Assembly: GCA_016207885.1 (NCBI GenBank)
Contig: JACQZE010000016.1
Location: forward strand, 1-64,000
Direction: 5' to 3'
DNA from: Nitrospirota bacterium
Lineage (GTDB): Bacteria; Nitrospirota; Thermodesulfovibrionia; UBA6902
DNA: 64,000 nt
Shown: piece by piece, positions 15,851 through 24,290 of the stretch
How the letters are laid out: each line of letters starts with the position of its first letter
Numbering within the stretch: the first letter of the stretch is position 1
Position numbers and translations under genes: made by a program
Notes under the pieces: generated by a model
Databases searched by the model: none
Seen by the model: the letters and a program-made list of their open reading frames with translations, nothing else
Told to the model about the DNA's origin: nothing

Positions 15851-18064
15851 TTAAAACATCGGGTCCATCTCAAGTGCCGGATGCCCGACGCTTGAGAGGT
15901 ACTCTAATAATTTCTCTGAATCTTCTGCTATTGACTCGTCTGCTATCTTGTCAAAGAGGTCAGGAACTCCCGCCTCTTTTGCAAGTTCTTTAAACTCTTC
16001 AGCCACGCGTTCTTTAAGGTTCTTGGACATCCAGACAATCCTCTTGATACCGCCGTCAGCGTAGAGGAACTTTTTGCTGGTTACGAAGTTGACGCCGATA
16101 CCCATAAATCCCGGGTTCTGCATTCCGCCGCCGACCGCGCCTGCGAGAGTAGAGAACTTCATTCCGGCAGGCGTCATTCCTGAATATCCGCGGTTGACTA
16201 TCATGACGCCGTTTGCCTCCGGTATAAGGGCAATGATACATTCAAAGCAGCCGCATGATGTCATGGGGTTGTCCATAATCGTATAGAGGTTCAGTGTCTC
16301 GATGGCGCCGCCTGAATTTGCCTTCAGGTAATCGTCAACGCCGGTCCACCTTCCTTTCATCGGATCGGTTGCCTCTCCCTTCAGGATAGGCTGGTTGCCT
16401 CCAGTTGGGGATATCTCAAAAGCAGCCTTGCAGTCAAGCCAGTTGTACGCGCCGCAGAGTCCGAGCCTCTCGGGGCTTATTACGCAGACATGAGAAGGCG
16501 CGAATGACTGGCAGAGCAGGCATGAATAGAATGTGTCAACAGATTCGTCTGTCAATCCAGCAAGCCTGTGGTCTCTTTCTTTATATGTGGCCCTTGCCTG
16601 GTCCTGAAGCTCAAGCACATCTTTCTCATCTACATAAAGCGTGACCTGCACCTTATCAACGATTGAATTAAATCTGTGCTTTGCCATGGTCGCCTGGATT
16701 ATGCCTAAGTGCTCAAGCGTGATGCCGTCGTTGTACGCCTGCTTGCTTACGCGCATCCATACTATGTCGCGCTGCCCCATGTGCCATAGGCCCTGGGCTT
16801 CGTTTATATTGTGGTGAAACTTTCTTTCGATGATGGCTTCAAAGTCATTCTGCATCTTTCTTCCTGCCACATCAACAACAACTGCAAGTGGCATCATGCC
16901 GCCTGCCTTATATCTCGCTTCGACATCTGTGCCGACGATAGTGACCTTGCCGTCCTCTATCTCGTTAAGCTCTTTTGTCCTGACCCATTCAAATGCAGGA
17001 GTGCGCTGGCCGCCGAACTCGATGAACATATCTTCCTTCCTGATCCTCTCACCCTCAAAAGCAGGGCCGTACGCGATCGGTATCGGGGGCTTGGCAACAG
17101 TGACCTTGAGACCTCTGACCTCTATCGCCTTCTGGACGATCTTGGTATGGTCGAACTCCTTTTCAACTTCTTCATATGTACATACGCCTGTAGGATGAAT
17201 GACAGGTATGTCAGTGTCGCAGATGGCAGGGTAGCCCATGTTTATCGCGCCGGCTCCGGTTGCCCACTTGAGGTCATTAAGCTCGCCGAGCACGAGTGCG
17301 AATGCGAATATCCTGTCTTTGGAATATTTCAGCAGGGTCTTGTAATCGCCGGCCTTGTTCCCGCCGAAGATCATAGGAGCCCTTAATGCCCAGCTGAGCG
17401 CGTAAAGCGTATGCTCTGTATCAGGGCCTAATGCGACTATATATGTATCCCATCCAAGCTCGACCTTCTGGTTCAGAAGCTGTCTGGTCACGCTCGTAAG
17501 TTTGCCGTTCTTGTCTTTTGACTGGCCTGAGAGAAATACAAGTATGTTCTTCTCCTGAAGCTCTCTTACTATCTTGACGGCTGTTTCTTCATCCGGAGCA
17601 GCACCAAGTATAGCGGCAAAGCCGGGCATCCTTCCGTCAACGAGCTGTATGCCGAGGTTCCTCTGGATAGTGTCTGTGATAAAACCGTTATAGGTGAAGT
17701 TCGTTTCAGGGTCTGTCACAGGCTCAAGCCCGTTGATATATCTGAGCGCAAGATATATCTCTTCGGCAAAGAGGGTTGCCATTCCAGAATCAAGCGCCTC
17801 TCCGAGATACGGCTTCCATATCGTCTCATCCGGCAGCGAGTGAAGCTGTTCCTTTGCCATTCCGAGTGCGACCTTCATGTCTGCGAGGGTCTTTACCTTG
17901 AAGCCGGTCATGCCGTAGATCATTGGAAGGTGGTACGCGGTATCAGGGAATTCAAAGACAAAGTCCTTCCCCTTTTCAGCGATAGCCTTCTCAAGCATAT
18001 CCTCTGTTCTCTTTACAATCTCGTGGGAAGCCCGTATAACTGCAGAGGCTATAATCTTTGACAT
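15851..18064 (-). CDS. acsB: CO-methylating acetyl-CoA synthase (AcsB)
   Basis: 737 residues, the full length of bacterial ACS including the N-terminal CODH-contacting domain. A-cluster ligands are visible in CLLCQSFAPSHVC, LGLCGAYNWLDC and SCGCFECI. The enzyme condenses CO, CoA and the methyl group from the corrinoid protein into acetyl-CoA, or the reverse. GGAGG lies before the ATG. The gap to acsA is 14 bp. Confidence 0.97.
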   Translation of the reverse strand: MSKIIASAVIRASHEIVKRTEDMLEKAIAEKGKDFVFEFPDTAYHLPMIYGMTGFKVKTLADMKVALGMAKEQLHSLPDETIWKPYLGEALDSGMATLFAEEIYLALRYINGLEPVTDPETNFTYNGFITDTIQRNLGIQLVDGRMPGFAAILGAAPDEETAVKIVRELQEKNILVFLSGQSKDKNGKLTSVTRQLLNQKVELGWDTYIVALGPDTEHTLYALSWALRAPMIFGGNKAGDYKTLLKYSKDRIFAFALVLGELNDLKWATGAGAINMGYPAICDTDIPVIHPTGVCTYEEVEKEFDHTKIVQKAIEVRGLKVTVAKPPIPIAYGPAFEGERIRKEDMFIEFGGQRTPAFEWVRTKELNEIEDGKVTIVGTDVEARYKAGGMMPLAVVVDVAGRKMQNDFEAIIERKFHHNINEAQGLWHMGQRDIVWMRVSKQAYNDGITLEHLGIIQATMAKHRFNSIVDKVQVTLYVDEKDVLELQDQARATYKERDHRLAGLTDESVDTFYSCLLCQSFAPSHVCVISPERLGLCGAYNWLDCKAAFEISPTGGNQPILKGEATDPMKGRWTGVDDYLKANSGGAIETLNLYTIMDNPMTSCGCFECIIALIPEANGVMIVNRGYSGMTPAGMKFSTLAGAVGGGMQNPGFMGIGVNFVTSKKFLYADGGIKRIVWMSKNLKERVAEEFKELAKEAGVPDLFDKIADESIAEDSEKLLEYLSSVGHPALEMDPMF

Positions 18065-18087
18065 CTTATCCTCCTAAATATTTGAAA

Positions 18088-19425
18088 TTACCTTGACTTT
18101 AGATAAGTGGGAAGCGCGTTGGCCTCTCTCGGGCCGACCGTTATCTTCCATCCTTCAAGCTTGTCCTCAAGCGCGCCGCTCAGTATCGCGACCTGCCCCG
18201 GGATGATAAGCTCTTTCTTGCTGACTTTATCACTGATGCCGCTCTCCTGTATGAAGGTGGCGATCTTTGAAGCTATGAATTTTCCTGCTGCCCATGCCGT
18301 AAGAACTGAAAGGCCTTCGCAGTCCATTACCGCAAGCCAGCTCGGCACCTTGCTGTTCTCTACCTCACCTGAGACTATGAAATATGTAAGCGAGAAGTTG
18401 GTCGTTATCATCAGAGGTGAATCAGCAGTAGGCCCGCCGACCTCATATATCGCCTGCTTGACCTGCATCGGGACCTGCGGATCTGTGTATATATTCTGCC
18501 TTAATGTGTACAGTGCAAGGTTCTTCCACTGCTCTATGCTGCTGAGCACAACGATAGACGCGTATTTCAAAATAGCAACAGACGCTATAGTTGTTTCTAA
18601 CATGGAATCGTCTCTCACAACATTATTAATGATAGGGAAGCCAAGAGGCTTGAATCCCTTCTTTAAGGCGGCACGCCTTATCTGGGTATTGTTCCCAAGT
18701 ATGGCCCCGGCTGTATTTGCGCCTGAATCAAGAACTATATTCTCAACGCCGAGCGCCTGCACCTTTTCAGACAGGGCGCTTAAAGCATCAAGCCCGTCAG
18801 CTTTAATAGCTAGAGGTATGTTGTTCTCTTTGGCTATAGCTGCCATGGCTTCAGCATTGTCAGCGGTTGCGCAGTAGAGCAGGGGCATTCTGGCTGCGAC
18901 AGCTTTAGCTGCCGGGCCTGCTATTGAGGCGTTGCTACAGTTGAGTATCAATGCTGCGTTCGGCGCCTTTGCTGCAACAAGCTTTACAGCAGCCTCATAT
19001 TTGGCGCTGTCATTTGAGACACACTCAATAGATATTGCGTCTATCCTGAGCTTCTGTCCTACGCGGTCCAACTCTGAGCCTGCAACTTCAGCTGCCTTTG
19101 CAGAGAGTTCGGCGTCGCTGAGGCTGTCTTTGATATTCAATGCAAGAGCGCAGGGGTTGTAGAATTTTTTGTCATGCCTGAAGAGCACGCCTTCAGCGCC
19201 CATCTTTACCGCATGTTCGCCTGTGCCGAGGCTGAAGCTCTTTATAGGCGGAGCAGACGCGTCACCAAGGCTCTTCTTTGCTTCTTCTGAAATGTCCGGG
19301 CATAAGGAGAGCTCGATACCGCCCTGTGCAAGCTTCATCGCAAATGCAAGGCATGTGGGAAAGCCGCATTTTTTGCAGTTTGTTTTCGGTAAGAGTTTGA
19401 ATATCTGAATGCCTGACAGTGCCAT
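18088..19425 (-). CDS. acsC: Corrinoid iron-sulfur protein large subunit (AcsC)
   Basis: 445 residues. The N-terminal [4Fe-4S] module has the expected spacing in TNCKKCGFPTCLAFAMKLAQGG. A TIM-barrel follows, and the C-terminal cobalamin-binding region begins near TNFSLTYFIVSGEVE. The subunit carries the methyl group on cobalt from AcsE to AcsB. It is 23 bp upstream of acsB and 37 bp downstream of acsD. Confidence 0.95.
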   Translation of the reverse strand: MALSGIQIFKLLPKTNCKKCGFPTCLAFAMKLAQGGIELSLCPDISEEAKKSLGDASAPPIKSFSLGTGEHAVKMGAEGVLFRHDKKFYNPCALALNIKDSLSDAELSAKAAEVAGSELDRVGQKLRIDAISIECVSNDSAKYEAAVKLVAAKAPNAALILNCSNASIAGPAAKAVAARMPLLYCATADNAEAMAAIAKENNIPLAIKADGLDALSALSEKVQALGVENIVLDSGANTAGAILGNNTQIRRAALKKGFKPLGFPIINNVVRDDSMLETTIASVAILKYASIVVLSSIEQWKNLALYTLRQNIYTDPQVPMQVKQAIYEVGGPTADSPLMITTNFSLTYFIVSGEVENSKVPSWLAVMDCEGLSVLTAWAAGKFIASKIATFIQESGISDKVSKKELIIPGQVAILSGALEDKLEGWKITVGPREANALPTYLKSR

Positions 19426-19462
19426 TTAATAACCTCCAAAAATATTATTCAGTCAATTTTAA

Positions 19463-20398
19463 TTAAGCAAGTTCCTCAATAACTTTATTCAGAGTCTCAA
19501 CAGCCTTTGGATGCCTCATTATCAGCAGGTTCGCGCCGGCCATGAGCATGGAGGTTGCGGTAACGCTTTCCCATGCGATGCCTCTTTCATTAAGAGTGCC
19601 CCAGCCCTCAACATCGGGAGCTGTAGTCTCTTTCGTCTTCCATACATATATGCCGACATCGCCTATAATAGGCGGCTGCATTGTGGCATCGTTCTGAACA
19701 AGGCCCGCAAGCCTTATCCTCTCCATGACGGAATATGTATATTCAAGCCCGTAGCCTAATGCAGAACACATCGGGTCGGTTATCAGCCTTGATTTGTCAA
19801 AACCCATCTGGGTGATGAGGATGTTCAGCTGCTTTGCAAGATTGATGTCGAGTTCAGACATCGCAATGAGCTTATGGTTATGTGCAAGAGCGGCAGCTAC
19901 GATGGTTTTGTAATTGCCTTCCTGCGCCTTGCCGATGATGCAGTTGTATCCGCTTGCAGCCTCTGCAGCCGCGACAAGGACTGTAGAATCCTTCTCAATG
20001 TTGTTGGAGCCGAGGATTATAAGAGGGACACTGATAGCTGAAAGAACATCTTTCACCGTCTTTGCAGCGTCTGCCGCTGAACGGTTTTCCCTGTCAGGGT
20101 GAGTGCTTATCAGCCTTAATGCGATCGCCTTGGCGCCTAATTTGTCCTGGCAGTATTTGGCCCATGTCACAGGGTCGCCGCTGACATCTTTGTATGCGTC
20201 TTTAACAGTGTCAGGCCAGTCATCCGGCGCAATGTCCTGTATCTCGTACGCGATAACAGGCCTGTTCGGCACTTCACCTTCAAATGAAAGGAAGGGCAGG
20301 GAGGTTTCTCCTCCGATAGTCACCGCTTTATCATCCTTGCCAAAATCCAGTGAGAGGACTTTCCCGTTGTAGCTTTCTTTCGGTGTCACAAAAGACAT
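19463..20398 (-). CDS. acsD: Corrinoid iron-sulfur protein small subunit (AcsD)
   Basis: 311 residues with the TIM-barrel of the delta subunit: RPVIAYEIQDIAPDDWPD, DPVTWAKYCQDKLGAKAIALRL, and a C-terminal GGW-like helix pair replaced here by AGANLLIMRHPKAVE. It forms the heterodimer with AcsC that cups the corrinoid. GGAGG lies before the ATG. It is in the order acsE-acsD-acsC typical of acetogenic and sulfate-reducing bacteria. Confidence 0.94.
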   Translation of the reverse strand: MSFVTPKESYNGKVLSLDFGKDDKAVTIGGETSLPFLSFEGEVPNRPVIAYEIQDIAPDDWPDTVKDAYKDVSGDPVTWAKYCQDKLGAKAIALRLISTHPDRENRSAADAAKTVKDVLSAISVPLIILGSNNIEKDSTVLVAAAEAASGYNCIIGKAQEGNYKTIVAAALAHNHKLIAMSELDINLAKQLNILITQMGFDKSRLITDPMCSALGYGLEYTYSVMERIRLAGLVQNDATMQPPIIGDVGIYVWKTKETTAPDVEGWGTLNERGIAWESVTATSMLMAGANLLIMRHPKAVETLNKVIEELA

Positions 20399-20426
20399 AT
20401 TAAAACCTCCGTGATTACGATTTTAT

Positions 20427-21206
20427 TTACATTTCAAGATATGAATCGGCATATAAGGTGTTTCCGAGAAAGACCTCTGTTGTCTTGACCACGTCCATAA
20501 GGTCTTTATCAAGCGGGTTCATGATCGCTGATGAAAGGCCTTCATACATGAGCAGGGAGAGATATACCCTGTCAATAAGGCTTCTCATTATTTTCGGCAC
20601 TCCGTTGGATATATTGCTTAACCCGACAACTGATTTCATATTTAGCTCTTTGAACATCCTGACTGCGTTAAGCGCGTGTTTTGCCTGGTCCTGTGTTGTG
20701 CAGACCTGAAGGATGAGAGGGTCAAGATAGATGTCCTCCATCGGAACGCCGAGGTCTTCAGCCCTTGCCATTATCTCTGAAGCGATAACCATCCTGTCGT
20801 CAGCGTCAGCGGGAAGCCCGCCCTTGCCGACTGTCAGGGCTATTATCTGGGAATTGTATTTAGCTGCGAGCTCAAGCATTATGAACCTTTCAGGGTCATT
20901 TGATGTCGAGTTGATAAGGGGTTTTCCCCACTGGTTGTTATGAGCTTTAAGTCCTGCTTCAAGCGCTGATGCGTTTGTCGTGTCAAGGCAGAGCGGGGCT
21001 GAAACCTTCTCTTGTATGCTCTGCACCATCCATGTCATGAGGTCATCGCCATTCACTTCAGCAGGGCCGATATTGACGTCTATAATATGCGCGCCTGCTT
21101 TCCACTGCGCCATGGCAAGCTCCTGTATCGGCTTGGGGTCGCGGCTGTTCATCGCCTCCCTGACTTTTTTTGCGATTATGCTGATTTTTTCGCCTATGAT
21201 TATCAT
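20427..21206 (-). CDS. acsE: Methyltetrahydrofolate:corrinoid iron-sulfur protein methyltransferase (AcsE)
   Basis: 259 residues of the pterin-binding TIM-barrel family: IIIGEKISIIAKKVREAM, AHIIDVNIGP, CLDTTNASALEAGL and INSTSNDPERF. The enzyme moves the methyl group of 5-methyl-THF to the cobalt of AcsCD, joining the folate branch to CODH/ACS. AAAGGAG lies 6 bases before the ATG. As the first gene it probably follows the operon promoter in the 258-bp gap to cooC. Confidence 0.95.
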   Translation of the reverse strand: MIIIGEKISIIAKKVREAMNSRDPKPIQELAMAQWKAGAHIIDVNIGPAEVNGDDLMTWMVQSIQEKVSAPLCLDTTNASALEAGLKAHNNQWGKPLINSTSNDPERFIMLELAAKYNSQIIALTVGKGGLPADADDRMVIASEIMARAEDLGVPMEDIYLDPLILQVCTTQDQAKHALNAVRMFKELNMKSVVGLSNISNGVPKIMRSLIDRVYLSLLMYEGLSSAIMNPLDKDLMDVVKTTEVFLGNTLYADSYLEM

Positions 21207-21336
21207 CTATGTCTCCTTTGAGTTTTTTAATGTTAAAAAGTATCCGCGTTAAAGCTTTAAAATATAACATATTAGAAGTGATTATTTCATCACTTAAACG
21301 GAAATTAAAATTTTAAATGGGCAGCGAGTGTAAACC

Positions 21337-21358
21337 CTGTCCCGATACCTCGGGACAG
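21337..21358. repeat. Palindrome in the cooC-acsE gap
   Basis: Arms CTGTCCCGA and TCGGGACAG flank the 4-base loop TACC. It lies in the 258-bp gene-free gap at 21207-21464, which also holds the hairpin at 21404-21433. The perfect nine-base arms without a T-tract look more like a dispersed repeat than a terminator. I saw only one copy in this window. Confidence 0.5.
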
Positions 21359-21403
21359 ACGGGTCAAGCGAGCGAATATAATGATAATAATTCATTAACA
21401 TTA

Positions 21404-21433
21404 AGATTCCCCATAGCTTGCTAAGGGGAGTCT
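21404..21433 (-). terminator. Possible terminator after cooC
   Basis: Arms AGATTCCCC and GGGGAGTCT (one mismatch) flank a 12-base loop, 32 bp after the cooC stop. The minus-strand tail is AT-rich but has no long T-run, so it would be weak. It may separate cooC from the acs operon. Confidence 0.35.
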
Positions 21434-21464
21434 TTAATAATCAGGGGCTTTTAAAACAGATATA

Positions 21465-22238
21465 TTAAGGGATATTCAGCGAATCCAGTATCTTAAATAA
21501 CGCAGCTATTGAATCTGAATCTGCCGGCAGGTCAAAGACAGGCTTTCCGCCAAGATCAAACTTGAAGATATTCTTGTCATCAGGGATATTGAAGATATTC
21601 TCTACAGGGATTTCGATCTCGCTTATCAGATCTTTAACAGTCTCAAAGTCCCGGTCAGATACCCTGTTCACGATAAGAACCCGCTTTCCGGCTTCAAGCT
21701 TCAGGTCATTTGCAAGGGAGTTGATGCGTTTTATCGTCTGGATCCCCTTCTTCGTAGGGTCGCTGACCATGAGGAGCAGGTCAACTTTGTGGGTGGTTCT
21801 TCTGCTCAGGTGCTCCATGCCTGCCTCATTGTCGAGGACAACATAGCTGTAGTCGTCAGAGAGCTTGTCAGTATACTTCCTTATTATATTGTTGGCTGCG
21901 CAGTAACAGCCCGGGCCTTCAGGCCTGCCCATTACAAGCAGGTCAAATCCTTTTGCCTCAATGACAGACTTCTGCACCTGATAGTCGAACAACTGTTCAG
22001 AGCTCATGCCTCCGGGGCGGGCGCCTCCTCCGCGTATCGTCTCAAGCGACTGCTCCCGCAGGTCACCGATCGTAGCATGAACAGGAACGCCGAGCGCTTC
22101 ATTGAGGCACGCATTGCTGTCCGCGTCAACCGCAAGCACAGGTTTTCTCTTCTTTTCAGTAAGGTAACGGATTGTAAGCGCGGCCAATGTGGTCTTGCCG
22201 GTCCCGCCTTTGCCCGCGAATGCGATGGTGTATGACAT
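21465..22238 (-). CDS. cooC: CooC-type nickel-insertion ATPase for CODH
   Basis: 257 residues of the MinD/SIMIBI family. The deviant Walker A is GKGGTGKTTLAALTIRY, AVDADSNACLNEAL follows, and Walker B-like VVLDNEAGMEHLSR is clear. GCYCAAN carries the CxC metal-binding pair at the dimer interface that marks CooC/AcsF proteins. These ATPases load nickel into the CODH C-cluster or the ACS A-cluster. It is transcribed towards the acs operon but 258 bp upstream. A second paralogue is at 49738-50511. Confidence 0.9.
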   Translation of the reverse strand: MSYTIAFAGKGGTGKTTLAALTIRYLTEKKRKPVLAVDADSNACLNEALGVPVHATIGDLREQSLETIRGGGARPGGMSSEQLFDYQVQKSVIEAKGFDLLVMGRPEGPGCYCAANNIIRKYTDKLSDDYSYVVLDNEAGMEHLSRRTTHKVDLLLMVSDPTKKGIQTIKRINSLANDLKLEAGKRVLIVNRVSDRDFETVKDLISEIEIPVENIFNIPDDKNIFKFDLGGKPVFDLPADSDSIAALFKILDSLNIP

Positions 22239-22284
22239 GATATAAAATATCTTTTTTGAGTAAGGTTAATCAAGGAATGGGAGT

Positions 22285-22305
22285 TATGGAAGTCGGACTT
22301 CCATA
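22285..22305. repeat. 21-bp palindrome flanking rhuM, left copy
   Basis: Ten-base perfect arms TATGGAAGTC and GACTTCCATA around a single G, 33 bp after the rhuM stop. An identical copy lies at 23459-23479 on the other side of rhuM, and I found no other copy in the window. Confidence 0.9.
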
Positions 22306-22338
22306 GAAATTATCCAAGGCCGCTGTCAAATTTCAGTT

Positions 22339-23397
22339 TCATTTTTTCTTTTCGCCCTTTTTCTTACCCTTCTTTACTGCCTTTTCAATTCCCTTTACCT
22401 CTTGTATCGCTTCAATGAAATGCCGTTCCACTGGTGACGGATCATCTAAATGTGTTTGCCGGAACTTTTCATATTCCGCAATGGCTTTTGTCATAGCATC
22501 ATCATGGCTGATTTTCCCGGCATGAGTCAGAAGCTGTCTTCCGCTGAGTTTGAGAAAGTCATCGAGTTTTGCTATCCAGTCTTTCATGTACATGGGCTTT
22601 TGCTCCAAAGCCTGAAGCTCTGCAAATTCAAGATAGGCGGTAACAATACGGTTGAGCAAATTCAGCTCTTTTTCATTCAGATAGTTCTTGGCAACGGTAA
22701 CATCATCTTTACGGGGAGTTGTTCCTGTCCACGAAGTCAGTCCCATATTAGGCAATGCCGAATCAGCCCGCTTTTCAATGATCTCAGCCGCTGTATTTCC
22801 ATGCGCCGCCCAGTGCATTTTATTCTGAATGATCCTGAAAAACTCTTTTGATAATTCAGCGTTCGGCGAATAGTCTATGCTTGTTGCATAAATATCCAGA
22901 ACCTTGCGCCAGAATATTTTTTCCGATGAGCGGATATCCCGGATACGGGCAAGCAGTTCGTCAAAGTAATTGCCGCCGACCGCCTGCTTAAGCCGTTCAT
23001 CGTCCATGGTGAAGCCTTTTACGATATATTCCCGTAGGCGCTGAGTGGCCCAGATACGAAATTGTGTGCCGCGCAGGCTGTTGACCCGGTATCCCACGGA
23101 AATAATCATGTCGAGATTGTAATAATTAGTCGGCTTGGTAGATAATTCGGAAATCCCGAATTTTCTCATTGTATGTTCTTCTGAAAGTTCTTTTTCAGCA
23201 TAGATATTTTTTATATGTTCGTTGATTGTAGATTTTGACTTGTCAAACAACTGAGATATCTGATCCTGCGTCAGCCATACAGTTTCATCCAGCATTTTTA
23301 CTTGAATACGGGTTTTGCCGTCTTCTGTTGTATAAAACAAAAATGAGCTTTCCGCAGGCACTAAAGTTTTATTTTTATCAGGGTACTTCTTTTTCAT
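22339..23397 (-). CDS. RhuM-family (virulence RhuM) protein
   Basis: 352 residues. The N-terminal half is a winged-helix-like domain: ETVWLTQDQISQLFDKSKST, then YYNLDMIISVGYRVNSLRGTQFRIWATQRL, the signature of the RhuM family. A helical C-terminal half ends in a Lys-rich tail. RhuM was named from a Salmonella pathogenicity island. Its molecular function is not established to my knowledge, although its wide, patchy occurrence suggests mobile or defence-related DNA. GGGGGAG precedes the ATG. It stands alone between cooC and thyX, with identical palindromes on both sides. Confidence 0.85.
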   Translation of the reverse strand: MKKKYPDKNKTLVPAESSFLFYTTEDGKTRIQVKMLDETVWLTQDQISQLFDKSKSTINEHIKNIYAEKELSEEHTMRKFGISELSTKPTNYYNLDMIISVGYRVNSLRGTQFRIWATQRLREYIVKGFTMDDERLKQAVGGNYFDELLARIRDIRSSEKIFWRKVLDIYATSIDYSPNAELSKEFFRIIQNKMHWAAHGNTAAEIIEKRADSALPNMGLTSWTGTTPRKDDVTVAKNYLNEKELNLLNRIVTAYLEFAELQALEQKPMYMKDWIAKLDDFLKLSGRQLLTHAGKISHDDAMTKAIAEYEKFRQTHLDDPSPVERHFIEAIQEVKGIEKAVKKGKKKGEKKK

Positions 23398-23458
23398 ATC
23401 TCCCCCTTTACACAGCTCTGAGATAAAAGTGGAAAAACAGGATTTCTCAACGACAAAT

Positions 23459-23479
23459 TATGGAAGTCGGACTTCCATA
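23459..23479. repeat. 21-bp palindrome flanking rhuM, right copy
   Basis: Identical over all 21 bases, including the central G, to 22285-22305. It lies 61 bp before the rhuM start and 6 bp from the thyX stop. It could be a cassette end, or an operator or processing hairpin in the rhuM leader. Confidence 0.9.
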
Positions 23480-23485
23480 ATTTTA

Positions 23486-24220
23486 TTAATCAGCCTTAAC
23501 CTTATATTTTGCCCTTACTTCCTTTATCTTCCCGCATGTATAAGAACCTTCGGGGCAGGGGGAGTATAGGCATGGGGGGCCGGATCTCTGGAAGATAACA
23601 GGTGAAACTTTTTTAACAAGGTTGAGCATCTTCTCTGCCATCGCCCTTATCTCCCACTGGGCGCGGTTGCAGCATCTCTGTTTGAAGAAGTGCTGAAGCT
23701 CCCTTGCGTTCATCGTTACGATTATCTTTGTCTCAGCTGCGTTAGGAAGAATAAACCTCGCGTCCTGATTTGCCGCCTCGCCCTTGACTCCGTTCTCATT
23801 CAGTTTCTGGACTATCGTGTTGTAAGCCTTTTGGGCATCGCTCATAAAGTCAATAAAGATGCGCTTCAGCTCTTTATCATTTTTTATTGTTTCAGGAATT
23901 ATATAATCAAAGCCTGCCTCTTCATTTACATACCTCTGTGACTGCTGTGAGTATGAAGCAAGGCGGTGCCTTACAAGCTGGTGAGAGCATGCCCTTGATA
24001 TCCCTTCTATAGCGAAGGTGAATGACGCGTGCTCGATCGGGCTCATGTGCCCCATGTTCATCAGTTTTTCAACAAATTCTTTTTGGTCTTTCTTCTCTAT
24101 CTTTCCTTTTAATGACTCGATATCAGAAGGGCTGTAGCAGAGCTTTGCCGCCATCGCGACAGTCTCTTCAGGGTTCGGAGTATTGCGTAGAAGAATGACT
24201 TTTAATTTTGCCTGAGACAT
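23486..24220 (-). CDS. thyX: Flavin-dependent thymidylate synthase ThyX
   Basis: 244 residues. The ThyX motif RHRxxSxxxxSxR is seen as RHRLASYSQQSQR (about residue 83), with ARELQHFFKQRCCNRAQWEIR near the C-terminal side. ThyX makes dTMP from dUMP with methylene-THF and reduced FAD, and leaves THF rather than DHF. That suits an organism whose methylene-THF pool also feeds the Wood-Ljungdahl pathway. AAGGAG precedes the ATG. A CxxC-rich C-terminal extension (CPEGSYTCGKI) is present. Confidence 0.95.
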   Translation of the reverse strand: MSQAKLKVILLRNTPNPEETVAMAAKLCYSPSDIESLKGKIEKKDQKEFVEKLMNMGHMSPIEHASFTFAIEGISRACSHQLVRHRLASYSQQSQRYVNEEAGFDYIIPETIKNDKELKRIFIDFMSDAQKAYNTIVQKLNENGVKGEAANQDARFILPNAAETKIIVTMNARELQHFFKQRCCNRAQWEIRAMAEKMLNLVKKVSPVIFQRSGPPCLYSPCPEGSYTCGKIKEVRAKYKVKAD

Positions 24221-24290
24221 TGAACGCTCCTTGAATTAATAATTTATAAATTGCAGGGATATAATAATCTCGTCATCTCTTTGAAGTCAA

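Noticed and set aside
18107-18877. Long open frames antisense to the acs genes, such as 256 codons opposite acsC
   Set aside because: They are shadows of strongly conserved genes on the other strand, have no family motifs and no ribosome sites.
21207-21464. Cobalamin riboswitch before the corrinoid operon
   Set aside because: No B12-box-like sequence was seen; the gap holds only a palindrome and a weak hairpin.
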